DNA of 64,000 nucleotides from Opitutia bacterium. Lineage in GTDB: Bacteria > Verrucomicrobiota > Verrucomicrobiia > Opitutales > Seribacteraceae. Shown here one piece after another: positions 1-10,200 of the stretch. Made by a program: the position numbers and the translations under genes. The notes below the pieces were generated by a model. It ran no database searches. It saw only the letters and a list, made by a program, of their open reading frames with translations, and was not told the origin of the DNA. Each line of letters opens with the position of its first letter. Position 1 is the stretch's first letter. The stretch covers positions 1 to 64,000 of the forward strand of contig PBLJ01000043.1 of the NCBI GenBank assembly GCA_002721705.1, in the 5' to 3' direction.

Positions 1-161
1 TAACTATCTCGACCTCATCTTTGGAAATTGAGGTGCTCAGGGCCTCCTTTTCCGCCTTTAGCTAAATTACCCCGTTCCACGTTTCACGCTTGTTGCCCGC
101 GAGTTTTTCCCGACAATGTCTGCCATTCCCCAGAACATACTAATCCCAACCCTGCGCCTTC

Positions 162-1139
162 ATGAACAAATTGATCTCCTTCGTCGCCTTCTTTGCTTTT
201 GCCGTTAGCTTTTCTCATGCGGAGAAAGTGGCCGCTGCCGATCCTTCCAAAGTCGATGAGGACTACGCCGTTCAAGGCGAGTACGTCGGTACCGTGAAAG
301 GAGAGGAGGGCGACAAGAAGCTAGGTTGCCAAGTCGTTGCCATGGGCAAGGGCAACTTCACGGCGAGGGGATTCGTTGGGGGCTTGCCCGGCGACGGTTG
401 GAACATGACCAAGGAGGAGATGATAAAAGGTTCCAAGGCCGACGACGGATCCGTAACTTTCGAAAACGACAAACATCGTGGGGTGATCAAGGACGGAGCC
501 ATGACCATTCATACCTTGGATGGCAAGAAAATCGGCTCCTTGAAGCGGGTGGTTCGGAAAAGCCCGACGCTTGGAGCCAAGCCCCCGAAAGGCGCGGTCA
601 TTCTTTTCGACGGTAAGAAACACGGGGCAGACCTTTGGAAGGGTGGTCGACAGACCGAGGACGGTTTGTTGATGGAGGGATGCACCAGTAAGCAAACCTT
701 CGGCGACTTCAAAATACACATCGAGTTTCGCACTCCGTACAAGCCCACGGCTCGTGGACAGGGCCGCGGCAACAGTGGGTTCTATGCCCATGGGCGCTAT
801 GAAGTGCAAGTGCTCGACTCCTTTGCCTTGGAAGGCAAGCACAACGAATGTGGTGGAATCTACTCGACCAAGGCTCCGCTCCTCAACATGTGTTATCCGC
901 CACTGACTTGGCAGACCTACGACGTCGACTTCACGGCGGCGAAATTCAAGGACGGCAAGAAGGTCGCCAACGCCGTCATGACGGTGCTCCACAACGGCGT
1001 GCTGATACACGACAAGACGGTTTGCGACCATGCCACTACGGCATCGCCCTTGAGGGAAGGCCCGCAACCCGGCCCCGTATTCTTCCAGAACCACGGCAAT
1101 CCCGTGCGTTATCGCAATATTTGGGTGGTGGAGAAATGA
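162..1139 (+). CDS. Secreted DUF1080 (3-keto-disaccharide hydrolase-like, LamG-fold) protein
   Basis: 325-aa ORF with signal peptide (MNKLISFVAFFAFAVSFSHA); C-terminal AVILFDGKK...GNSGFYAHGRYEVQVLDSF...GGIYSTKAPLLN is characteristic of DUF1080. Confidence 0.88.
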   Translation: MNKLISFVAFFAFAVSFSHAEKVAAADPSKVDEDYAVQGEYVGTVKGEEGDKKLGCQVVAMGKGNFTARGFVGGLPGDGWNMTKEEMIKGSKADDGSVTFENDKHRGVIKDGAMTIHTLDGKKIGSLKRVVRKSPTLGAKPPKGAVILFDGKKHGADLWKGGRQTEDGLLMEGCTSKQTFGDFKIHIEFRTPYKPTARGQGRGNSGFYAHGRYEVQVLDSFALEGKHNECGGIYSTKAPLLNMCYPPLTWQTYDVDFTAAKFKDGKKVANAVMTVLHNGVLIHDKTVCDHATTASPLREGPQPGPVFFQNHGNPVRYRNIWVVEK

Positions 1140-2230
1140 CTTTTCCTTTTGCCAGGTGGTGGCAGCTTCTTTTCTTGCTGTTGCCATTGGTTCTGCCGGG
1201 ATGTGGTTCCGAGAACCAAAGCAAGTCAGCTGAGGTTGCTGAAGTGAAAACTTCGGCTCCCGCCGCAAAGGGTTCCCAAGAACCGGTTGGTGGCGGCGAC
1301 GAGGCGGATGGGGGTGGCGAGACCCTTGCAAAAGAGCCTTCCAACGTACCAGCTGACGGCGATAGCGATCCAAGCGCTGCTTCCGAGGCCCCCCCTGTTC
1401 TCTTTGGTCCCCGGGTGCAGCCTGAGGTGAAGCCCGGAACCCCGAACTTTTCTCCCAGGAGCGAAGCGGAAATCCGTGATATCCTGCGCAAGACGAACTC
1501 CAGTTATACCGGAGGAGGGAGCTTTCATCTCGACCAAGCCGGGAAAGAAATCATTGCTGCGGAATTGCCTTCCTGCGGTCTTAAGGACTTGTCTGCCTTG
1601 AAGGGGCTGAAGCTGGTGGGAATCGATCTCAGCGACAATCCCGTGGCGGATTTGCGTTTTCTTCGCGGCATGCCCCTGCAGACTATGTACTTGGAAAAGA
1701 CTGCCATCGTCGAGCTTACCCCACTCAAGGGCATGCCTCTTCGAGAATTAAGGCTCAATCAATGCAGTCGCCTTCGTTCCTTGGAAGGATTGGAAGGAGC
1801 CCAAATCCAAAACCTTTATTTGACCGACACGCAGGTTGCCGACCTCACTCCCTTGAAAGGCATGCCTCTTCAAGGACTTTGGCTGACCGGTTCGCCGGTG
1901 ACCGATCTCAAGCCATTGAAGAATTCGCCTTTGGTCAGCCTGACCTTGCATCGCACGCCGATCTCCGACCTGTCGGGCCTTCGGGATCTCCCTCGTCTGC
2001 AACGCGTCCACGTCGGTGAGACCCAGGTGACCGACTTGACTCCCTTGAAGGGCTTGGCCTTGACTCGCCTGGTCTTTACGCCCAGTCGCATCGAGAAAGG
2101 TATCGCGGTGGTCCGGAGCTTGCCCCGCATTCAACAGATAGGCACGCATTTCCTCGGAGGTTCCGCGGATGACGACCTTTTGGCGTCTGCCGCTTTTTGG
2201 GCGCGCTATGATGCCGGCGTCTTCAAGTAA
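1136..2230 (+). CDS. Leucine-rich-repeat lipoprotein
   Basis: Start chosen at ATG 1136 (ATGA overlap with upstream stop) rather than the ORF-track start at 848; lipobox LPGC; repeated DLTPLKGMPLxxLxLxxTxV units. Confidence 0.85.
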   Translation: MTFPFARWWQLLFLLLPLVLPGCGSENQSKSAEVAEVKTSAPAAKGSQEPVGGGDEADGGGETLAKEPSNVPADGDSDPSAASEAPPVLFGPRVQPEVKPGTPNFSPRSEAEIRDILRKTNSSYTGGGSFHLDQAGKEIIAAELPSCGLKDLSALKGLKLVGIDLSDNPVADLRFLRGMPLQTMYLEKTAIVELTPLKGMPLRELRLNQCSRLRSLEGLEGAQIQNLYLTDTQVADLTPLKGMPLQGLWLTGSPVTDLKPLKNSPLVSLTLHRTPISDLSGLRDLPRLQRVHVGETQVTDLTPLKGLALTRLVFTPSRIEKGIAVVRSLPRIQQIGTHFLGGSADDDLLASAAFWARYDAGVFK

Positions 2231-2237
2231 GACTGCT

Positions 2238-3068
2238 TCAACGTTCCGTATGGGGTTTTTCGAGCTCGAACAATTGAATGATTTTCGTGGGTAGTTCCCG
2301 ATCCTCGGCAGGACAACTGGTTTTCCAATCCTTCAAGAACCGGTAAAAGTCGCGAGGCTCGGAGGTTTTTTTCGCGTTTAAGTAAGCCACCGCTTTCCAT
2401 CGTTCGGGCTTTTCCTCGAAGAGCGGCAGCAATTGAGTCGCCAAGGTGGTGTTCAATTTTCGCTCCGCGTGGTTTTCCCTCAAGATTTTTGCGTTTTGCC
2501 GATACCATGAGGCAATGCTGGTGGACTCAGGCCAAGGGTGTTCATCGATTCGTTCTTTCAAGTAGATCCCGAGATGCTTGGCATAGCTCTTCCAGTTACG
2601 GTAGGGCGGCGAGTGCTCCCACGTCTTGCTCATGCGGCCCAAGGCGAAGAGGGATGCGCTTTCACAGATGGTCTCCTCGAACCATTGGTTCTCCCTGGAG
2701 CCAGCCTTGTAATTGCACATTATATGGCCGAACTCGTGTGCGAACTGAAAGGCGTACTGGGCCCAAAAACGGTGGCTAGTGGCCAAGTTAACGAAGTATT
2801 GTCCCTTGTCGCCTCGGCGAAAGAGCACGATGGGGCCTTCGGTCGAACGGTTGACCAGGATGGTGTCCAACTTCTTCTGAGCGGCATGAGGCCACAACTG
2901 GTTGGCGGTGGACGTCAGCACCGCATGGATGTCATCCAACGATGCTTCGCCCCATTTTGCTTCGAGTATCTTGATGTCCAGGGGGGCCTTGGCAGGCGCG
3001 GACGGGGACTCGTCGGCAACTCCCGCGAGAGAGCTCGCGAGGAAGATGGTGAGGAGGAGGTGTCTCAC
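2238..3068 (-). CDS. Exported putative zinc metallopeptidase-like hypothetical protein
   Basis: 276-aa ORF, signal peptide, HEFGH motif (HExxH-like) in FQFAHEFGHIMCNYKAGSRENQWFEETICE. Confidence 0.65.
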   Translation of the reverse strand: MRHLLLTIFLASSLAGVADESPSAPAKAPLDIKILEAKWGEASLDDIHAVLTSTANQLWPHAAQKKLDTILVNRSTEGPIVLFRRGDKGQYFVNLATSHRFWAQYAFQFAHEFGHIMCNYKAGSRENQWFEETICESASLFALGRMSKTWEHSPPYRNWKSYAKHLGIYLKERIDEHPWPESTSIASWYRQNAKILRENHAERKLNTTLATQLLPLFEEKPERWKAVAYLNAKKTSEPRDFYRFLKDWKTSCPAEDRELPTKIIQLFELEKPHTER

Positions 3069-3949
3069 GGCGCCTTTATAGTGGGCTTACCCTTGAGCCA
3101 ACCTAGGGAAAGGAGGAATTTGTCCATTTGCAAGACCGTCTTCTCGTAGTAATTCCCCTTTTTCCCTTGGTTGAAGAAACCGTGAGGTTGCCCTGCGTAG
3201 ACTCGGAGTTCACTTCGACTACCGACGTCTTCCATCTTTTTCTGATAGGCTTCGGCAGTGGACACGGGGATCAAGCTATCCTTGTCCCCGAGAAAGGTGA
3301 TGGTGGGTGGCGATCCCTTGAGCAGGTTGTGGAAAGGCGAGATTTCCTTGTAACGAGCGGAGACTCTGGAGTGGCCGTATCCCTTGGGGCCGTTGTCGTA
3401 GACGGGATTGAAGAGCACGAGTGCATTGGGTTTCGAGGAAATGGAAAGGTCTTCACCTTCTTCTTCCAGTCCTGGCAGGTTGCCGGTGGCGGCCGCCACG
3501 TGACCGCCGGCTGAACCTCCTCCAGCGGCCAGTCGATTAGGGTCAATACCGAGTTTTCTGGCGTTCGCTCGAATCCAGCGAACCGCCGACTTGCCATCCT
3601 TGACGCATTCGAAGGGAGAAGTTCCTTGTCGGCTTTTCACGCGGTAATCCGCGGATATCGCGACCATGCCGCGCGAGGCTAGGTACTCGCAGTGGGGTTG
3701 GAATTGTTTGGGGTTTCCACCAGTCCACCCTCCGCCGAAAAAGAATACGATGGCGGGACGCTTGTCCTTTTTCGCATCATGGTCCTTGGGATAAAAGACG
3801 TTCAAGATCAGCTTGGAGCCGCTGACTTCCTTGTAGGTCATGACTTCCGCTCCCGGGAGAGGAGCGGGTGTCTTTGTTTCCTTGCCCGTCAGGGAGGAGA
3901 CCATACAGGCTAAAAGCAGGGTGGAGCAGACAGATAGGTGTTTCGTCAT
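3065..3949 (-). CDS. Alpha/beta hydrolase (acetyl esterase/lipase family)
   Basis: Start trimmed to MTKHLSVCSTLLLACMVSSLTG; FFFGGGWTGGNPKQF oxyanion region, GGGSAGGHVAAATG nucleophile elbow, D and H catalytic motifs (GDKDSLIP, GQPHGFFNQG). Confidence 0.85.
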   Translation of the reverse strand: MTKHLSVCSTLLLACMVSSLTGKETKTPAPLPGAEVMTYKEVSGSKLILNVFYPKDHDAKKDKRPAIVFFFGGGWTGGNPKQFQPHCEYLASRGMVAISADYRVKSRQGTSPFECVKDGKSAVRWIRANARKLGIDPNRLAAGGGSAGGHVAAATGNLPGLEEEGEDLSISSKPNALVLFNPVYDNGPKGYGHSRVSARYKEISPFHNLLKGSPPTITFLGDKDSLIPVSTAEAYQKKMEDVGSRSELRVYAGQPHGFFNQGKKGNYYEKTVLQMDKFLLSLGWLKGKPTIKAP

Positions 3950-4005
3950 GTCGTGTGCTTCGCAGTGTTTGGAACTTGGAAAATAGCGAGGTAAGGAGCC
4001 AAGGG

Positions 4006-6213
4006 TCAACTCTCGTAGGCTCGGATTGCGTAAACTTGCGCTCGATCCAAGCCATGAGTTCCGCGAATTTCCAATTCCAGGACGTTTGTCTTGACCGGCT
4101 TGAAACAGTGGGAGCGGAATCCTTGGTAATTGTCCGTGGTGGCATAGAGCTCGTCCCATTTGCCTTCGGGGTTTTGAGCCAACAAACGATAGGACCTGAC
4201 GATGGAGGAAACGGCGTTCCATTGACTGGGTTCTGGACGAGTGGGAAAGCGGTATTCCAGGGATGCGTCGAAGACCAAGTCGACCCGGTTGATGACCTGT
4301 GGTTCAGGCCATCGGGCCTCGATCCATTCAGGATACTTGAAGTCCGTCGGTTGGGAAATCCACAAGTTGGGCTGGCTGTCAGGGCGGATATCGGGAAGTG
4401 AAAGATTGCTGGAGTCGTAGACGGCTTGTGGAGGACTTGTCTTGAAGCAGAGGCTGGAAGCGGGGCCGGGCGACGCCGGCAATGCGTGTTGAAGGTTTGC
4501 GTAGGGGTTTCGCGCATTCACTCCTGAGCTGCGAGGCACAAGGCGCATTGCGCCTACCGGAGCGTTTTCCTTCAGGTGAGGAACAATCTTATCGTTTGCC
4601 TTGACCTTGAGGAATCGCCAGCCCGGACGAGCGGTTTTCGACTCGAAGGGGAATTCCACCCACTGTTCTTTGCCCTTCGGGGCGACTATGCTTGTCTCGG
4701 CCAAAGTTTGCGAGGGGATGGTGGAACCATTGGCCGGGCCTGCCAACAAGGTGGCTTCGAGCTCGGTTTTTTCGGTCAAGTTCAGCAACAAGGACACGGA
4801 ATCGATGGACCGAGTATTTGCCGGGAATTGGACAACCAGGTTATCTTGGGAGATTGGGAGGGGGCGATCGGCAGTTTCGCAAGAGCAGGCAGACAAGGTG
4901 GATGATACGGAAATCTCAGCTTTCGGAACAAGGTCGTCGGGATCAACGGTGTTTGCGTCCCAGACGTCGTGATTGCGCCGCAAGAGGGCTGTGCGCAGTG
5001 CCTTGCAAGCGACTTCCTTGGCTAGGCTGCGAGCCACGTGAGGGGCAAGGGTTGCGGTTGCTGCTGCGACTCCCACGGCTTCCCCCATGACGGCCGAGGT
5101 AAGAGGGGCTTGCAGGCCGAAGGCACCGTCCGGAGCCACACTTGCGTGGCCACCCGCGACGAAGAGGTTTTTCATTTTCTTCGGGTAAAGGCTGCGCAAG
5201 GGAACGACGAAGGGGCCCGGTTGCTCGACGTGCCCCAAGGGCGAGGTGGTAAAGGTATCGGTCCCGGCAAACCCGGCGCCTCCAGTCGCCACGGCATCGT
5301 GAAAGGGGGTTTGGGCCTTCATCTCATCGACCGTCAATACGTGGTCGCCGGCAATACGAGGGCCGGGTCTGGAGAGCAAGATCGGCGAAATCCACGAAAG
5401 CTCGTAATTGCGGGCACGATCCTTGAACTTGGAGTGGTTTTTCACGAAATCCCAAGCTGCATAGACGATTTCGCGAGCATCCGGCGAGGGTGCTTCCGGT
5501 ATCTCCCCGGCCCATTCCACGGCTACGACGTCTTCTGGTTTGGCCAGTAAGGCCTCGGCGAAAGCCACTCGTGGAGCGACTTCGTTTTGCTCCCAGTCGA
5601 TTCGTATCCATTCAGGTCGAACAAAGGACGTGTCTCCGGCCACTTTTCGTGCCCTCATATGAGTCACCAAGCGATTGCCTTCGGTCCATACACCGATCTT
5701 TTCACTAGCGGAATCATCTCTCTCAGGGAGCATTTCCAAGTCCAGGAACTGGCTCAGGATGGCATCACCCGTGCAGTCGATGAAGGTGCGGCCTCGAAAT
5801 TTTTCCCTCGTCCGTCCCATCATGCCATTTCCGAGGATAGACTCTACTCTGTCCCCACGATCATTACTCGTTGCCTCGACGATGGTCATTCCCTCGAACA
5901 GGTCCAGCTTGGGCTCTCCTCGCACGAGGTTCCTCAATACGCGATCCCATGTCTCGTAAGAGCCGACAGGGTCGAGACGTAGCTTCTCGAGCAGAATCTC
6001 ATCCACCAAGCCGGTTTCCCTCGCGTAGGCGAAATTGCACCGGTCAGCCCCATGCATGGGGGCGCGCGCTTCCGGACCAACGCGGCCACCCAATTGTTCC
6101 CGAGCCTCGATCAAAGCGACCAAGACGCCTTCGCGAGCGGCGGTCACGGCGGCGCAAATGCCGGCCAAGCCCGCTCCTACGACGACGACTTCATGCCTGT
6201 GAGACTTTTTCAT
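4006..6213 (-). CDS. FAD-dependent oxidoreductase with C-terminal discoidin-like extension
   Basis: VVVVGAGLAGICAAVTAAREGVLVALIEAREQLGG dinucleotide-binding motif; LFVAGGHASVAPDGAFGLQ; C-terminal beta-rich extension of about 300 aa. Confidence 0.8.
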   Translation of the reverse strand: MKKSHRHEVVVVGAGLAGICAAVTAAREGVLVALIEAREQLGGRVGPEARAPMHGADRCNFAYARETGLVDEILLEKLRLDPVGSYETWDRVLRNLVRGEPKLDLFEGMTIVEATSNDRGDRVESILGNGMMGRTREKFRGRTFIDCTGDAILSQFLDLEMLPERDDSASEKIGVWTEGNRLVTHMRARKVAGDTSFVRPEWIRIDWEQNEVAPRVAFAEALLAKPEDVVAVEWAGEIPEAPSPDAREIVYAAWDFVKNHSKFKDRARNYELSWISPILLSRPGPRIAGDHVLTVDEMKAQTPFHDAVATGGAGFAGTDTFTTSPLGHVEQPGPFVVPLRSLYPKKMKNLFVAGGHASVAPDGAFGLQAPLTSAVMGEAVGVAAATATLAPHVARSLAKEVACKALRTALLRRNHDVWDANTVDPDDLVPKAEISVSSTLSACSCETADRPLPISQDNLVVQFPANTRSIDSVSLLLNLTEKTELEATLLAGPANGSTIPSQTLAETSIVAPKGKEQWVEFPFESKTARPGWRFLKVKANDKIVPHLKENAPVGAMRLVPRSSGVNARNPYANLQHALPASPGPASSLCFKTSPPQAVYDSSNLSLPDIRPDSQPNLWISQPTDFKYPEWIEARWPEPQVINRVDLVFDASLEYRFPTRPEPSQWNAVSSIVRSYRLLAQNPEGKWDELYATTDNYQGFRSHCFKPVKTNVLELEIRGTHGLDRAQVYAIRAYES

Positions 6214-6291
6214 CCTGAAAAGATTGTCGAAAGATCGTAAGGATTGCCCGTGTATTCAAGTGAAACCGAATAAATGGCAAGCGCAGCCGCT

Positions 6292-6771
6292 CTACAACAA
6301 CTCCTTGGCATCCACAAGGACTTCGTCCGGATGAGCCTTGGCTTTCACCTTGTGGTAGGCCTTCAAGATCTTCCCATCGTTTCCAACGAGGAAGGACATA
6401 CGGTGGATTCCTTCGAATTTTCGCCCCATGAAAGTCTTTTCGCCCCATGTGCCGAAGGCTTTTACCACTTCGTGGGACTCATCGGCCACGAGAGCAAAGG
6501 GAAGGTCATGCTTGGCCCGGAACTTGTCGTGTGACTCCCAGGAGTCGCAACTCACTCCGACAATGGTCAGGCCAAGTGCGTCTAGTTCCTTTGCATTATC
6601 GCGAAACCCGCAGGCTTCCAAGGTGCAACCCGGAGTGTTGTCTCTTGGATAAAAGTACACCAAGTAAGGCGAGCCGGCGAGGTCGGAACTGGATCGCTCT
6701 TGGCCATCGGGACCGCGAAAATAAAACTGCGGGGCTTCGTCGCCTTCGCTCAACGGTTTTGCTTTTTCCAT
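6292..6771 (-). CDS. bcp: Peroxiredoxin (BCP type thiol peroxidase)
   Basis: 159 aa; YFYPRDNTPGCTLEACGFRDN peroxidatic/resolving Cys motif. Confidence 0.93.
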   Translation of the reverse strand: MEKAKPLSEGDEAPQFYFRGPDGQERSSSDLAGSPYLVYFYPRDNTPGCTLEACGFRDNAKELDALGLTIVGVSCDSWESHDKFRAKHDLPFALVADESHEVVKAFGTWGEKTFMGRKFEGIHRMSFLVGNDGKILKAYHKVKAKAHPDEVLVDAKELL

Positions 6772-6874
6772 GCATCAGCTAAAAGACGAGTTTTTGCACC
6801 CGGGACAACACTAACTTGTTTAAATAAGCAATCGCCTAGGTCTTTTTTATCTCCACAATGGAATCGCGGACCCA

Positions 6875-7267
6875 GTGAAACCGCTCTTTCTTTTGCTTCC
6901 GTTCGTTTCGGCTGCCCTCGGGCAGGACCTCATCGGCCTGCGAGGTAAGGTGGGCGTTTTGGATAACCCGAGGAAGGTGGGACGTTTGGTGATCGACAAG
7001 CCCGGCGCCTATGAAAACTACCTTGTCGACAGCGGGTGGCAAGGGGGCAACCTAGTGAAAGTGACTTGTGACGACGTGATTATACGAAATTGCGAGATTC
7101 GCAATGCCACGGGGAACGGGATCGGATGCCTTGGCTTTGGCCCGAAGGTGGAGCGCAAGTGCCACATGGTACCCGGAGGAGTCGGGGAAGGTTGCCGCAA
7201 CACAGAGGAATTCCAGGTCGCCGAATGGCCCCGGGTTCTACGCGAGGAGATTCCCGTGCGAGATTAG
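6875..7267 (+). pseudogene. Truncated right-handed parallel beta-helix protein remnant
   Basis: GTG start, signal peptide (MKPLFLLLPFVSAALG) then LVIDKPGAYENYLVDSGW...LVKVTCDDVIIRNCEIRNATGNGIG resembling the start of a beta-helix; after about residue 87 the sequence loses beta-helix character and stops. Confidence 0.5.
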
Positions 7268-10200
7268 CGACCGAAAAGACTGTCGATCGTGTCCGAAGTA
7301 CTTTCGCCTGTGCCTTCTTGATTCTCGATGCGAGTGAACACCGCGGTTACGGAAAGGTCCGAGGTTGCCGTGAACTGCGCTTGCGGAGTAGTGATGCCAT
7401 ATCCGCTCCAACCTGAAAATTCGAAGCCGTCGGCGGGTGCTGCGACCAAGGTGACGGTTTCGCCCTCTACGAAGGAACCGGTGCCCGTGACTGTTCCGCC
7501 ATTAACCGGCGAGATGGTCGCGGCTATTTCGTAAGTGGGCAGGGGGTTGGTCCAAAGCGTGTTGGCATAGTCGAAATACCAGAGACGACCATCGGCATTG
7601 GTTTGCAAGTTGCCGGTCGCGGTATCTTGGGCAAAGCGAATCCAGTCGCTTTTCGTCTTGTTCCAACAAGAGGGGAAGGTGTCTCCATTGGTCCACAACC
7701 ATCCTATTGTCTCGTGCCAGAACCAAAAGTCGCCGTTGGCCACCTGATCGACGTAGATCCAACCGAAGTCGTAATGGTAAGACCAGTTGTCGTCCACTTG
7801 GTTGAAAAAACCGAACCAGTGGCTTTGTTTCCACCCAGCTTCCAAATCCGTGGCATTGAGCTCATAGGAAAGTTCGCCGACATCGTCGTGGGCGACGAAA
7901 TGAGCGGTCAGGGCAATTTCTTGAGTAACCGGCACGGCGATGCTTGTGGCGTTGTAGTCCGAAAGGAAGAGACCGCTCCAGTGAGAGAAACTGTAACCAT
8001 GGGCCGGCGTGGCGACGAGGTTGGCGGAGGATGCGTAGTCGTAGGTTCCGGATCCATTCGTCGTGCCTGCTGCGAGTGGATCGGTTTGCAGATTCACCTC
8101 ATAAGTTGCTTGGGCGAAGGTTGCGGTCACGGTTTGCGTGTCCGAGATGGTCACGGTGGTGGAAGATGCATTGGCATCGGCAAGGCCTTCACCGTTCCAT
8201 CCAGCGAAGACGTAGCCATTGCTTGGGAAAGCGGTCACGGTAGCGGTTTGGCCGTAGGTGAAGGTCGTGCCGTCCGCGGCCACGGTGCCTCCGCCATTGG
8301 CATCGACGGCAACGTTCAAGGTGTATACGGCTGCCTCGAAATTGGCCGTTAAGTTGCGATCTGCGGACATGCTTACGGTGGTGGAGGATGCGTTGCTGTC
8401 CGTGGCGCCATTGCCGCTCCAGCTTTCGAAGACGTAGCCCGGATTGGGAGCGGCCACAATCGCGACCTGGGAACCGTAGCCATAGGTGCCTGCTCCTGAA
8501 ACACTTCCTCCAGTTCCCGCGGTGAGGGAAAGGGATTGCTGGTTAAGGCTGAAATTCGCTTGCGCGACGTAACTGCCGTTGGCGTCGGCCGTGGTCGAGG
8601 TGGCGTTGGCGTCGGCGATCAATCCACTGTTGTCGATCACCTGGATGGCGGCTCCCATCCCGGAATGCACCCCGCAGTAGTAATAGAACAAGGAGGGCGT
8701 GTCTTCGTCGATTGTGAGCGTTACCACGCCGCTGGTGGCTTTCGAGTTCGTTACGCCAATAGTGATTTCACCTAGGTAGGAGTTTCCTCCGCCGGAAGAG
8801 TCGGTGCTGAAATAAAAGGGATGCGCGCTGGTAGTGGTTCCATCGAGGCTGAATTGGTAGGTCATGCCTCGCACGAGAGTTAGGGGTGGACTTTCGTCGC
8901 CGTCGATGAACAAGGCGTTGGAGGAGGTGGCGTATTGCCGAGCGCCCGCCGTGACGGAGAACTCCATGGTGCCATTGACTTCCCATCCCGCGAAAGTGTA
9001 GCCGGTGTCGGCGGTTGCGGTGATTGCGGCGCTTTGACCCATGCTGTAATTGCCGTCTCCCGTAACCGAGCCCCCGGTGGTTGCATGGAGATCGATTGCA
9101 AGGGTCATGGCGGAGAAGTGAGCGGTTGCGTTGGTGTCCGAGCCTTGGTCCAAGGTTATGGTCGTGGAGGAGGATGCAGGCGATGCAAGGGTTCCTCCCG
9201 ATGCGTTCCAACCCAAGAACCAAAAGCCTGCGTTGGCCGTTGCGTTGATCTCCACGGGGCTGTTTTCATCGTGTGTTCCTCCGCCTGTCGTGGAGCCTCC
9301 TCCTATGGGGTTGGCGAAGGTTTGCAGAACGTATTGGTTGGTCGGGATGAGGTCGAAGCTGGCCGTCAGGTTTCGGTCTTGGGTCATGGACACGGTGGTA
9401 GTGGAGGAACTCGGGTTAGCTGCCCCGTTTCCGCTCCATCCCGTGAAAAAGTATCCTGAATCAGCTGTCGCCGAGACGTTGGCGTCGACGCCGTAACTGT
9501 AATTCCCTTCTCCCGAAACGGATCCTCCGGCAGTTGCGGAGAGCGTCAGGACGTGAACGTCTGCCTCGAAGTTGGCTGTGAGGGTGGAGTCGGCGGTCAA
9601 GGTTATGGTGGTAGAGGCGGAACTGGAGTCGGCCACGGTGGCCCCGCTCCAGTTTACGAAATGATAACCCGCGCTGGGCGTGGCGGTGACGACCTGGCTT
9701 GTACCGTAGTCGAAGGTGCCTCCGCTGGAGACGGTTCCCCCGGTTCCCGCGGTGAGGGTGAGAACGTGCTGGTCGATGGCGAAACTGGCGGAGACCGTGC
9801 GGTTTTGATCCATCGTCACGGTCGTGCTGGCGGAACTCGAACTCGCCACGCCGGCTCCCGCCCAGCTGACGAAGTGGTATCCGGTGGTCGGGCTGGCGGT
9901 GACGTTCGCATCGGTTCCATAATCAAAAGTTCCGTCTCCGGAGACGGTTCCACCCGTTCCTGCGTTCAAGGTGAGGACGTGTTGGTCGATGGCGAAATTC
10001 GCGGTGACGGTTCGGTTTTGATCCATCGTGGCGGTGGTGGTCGGGTCATTCGCGTCCGCCACGGCGTCCCCGGTCCAGTTTACGAAGTGGTAGCCCGTCG
10101 AAGGCGTGGCAACGAGATTGGCAACGTCTCCATGGGTGAAGTTCCCGTCACCCGTAGCGGTTCCACCCGCTCCGCTGCCGACAGTCAGCAGGTATTGATT

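Noticed and set aside
321-1373. 350-aa minus-strand ORF antisense to the DUF1080 gene
   Set aside because: Overlaps two supported plus-strand genes and shows no domain or signal peptide.
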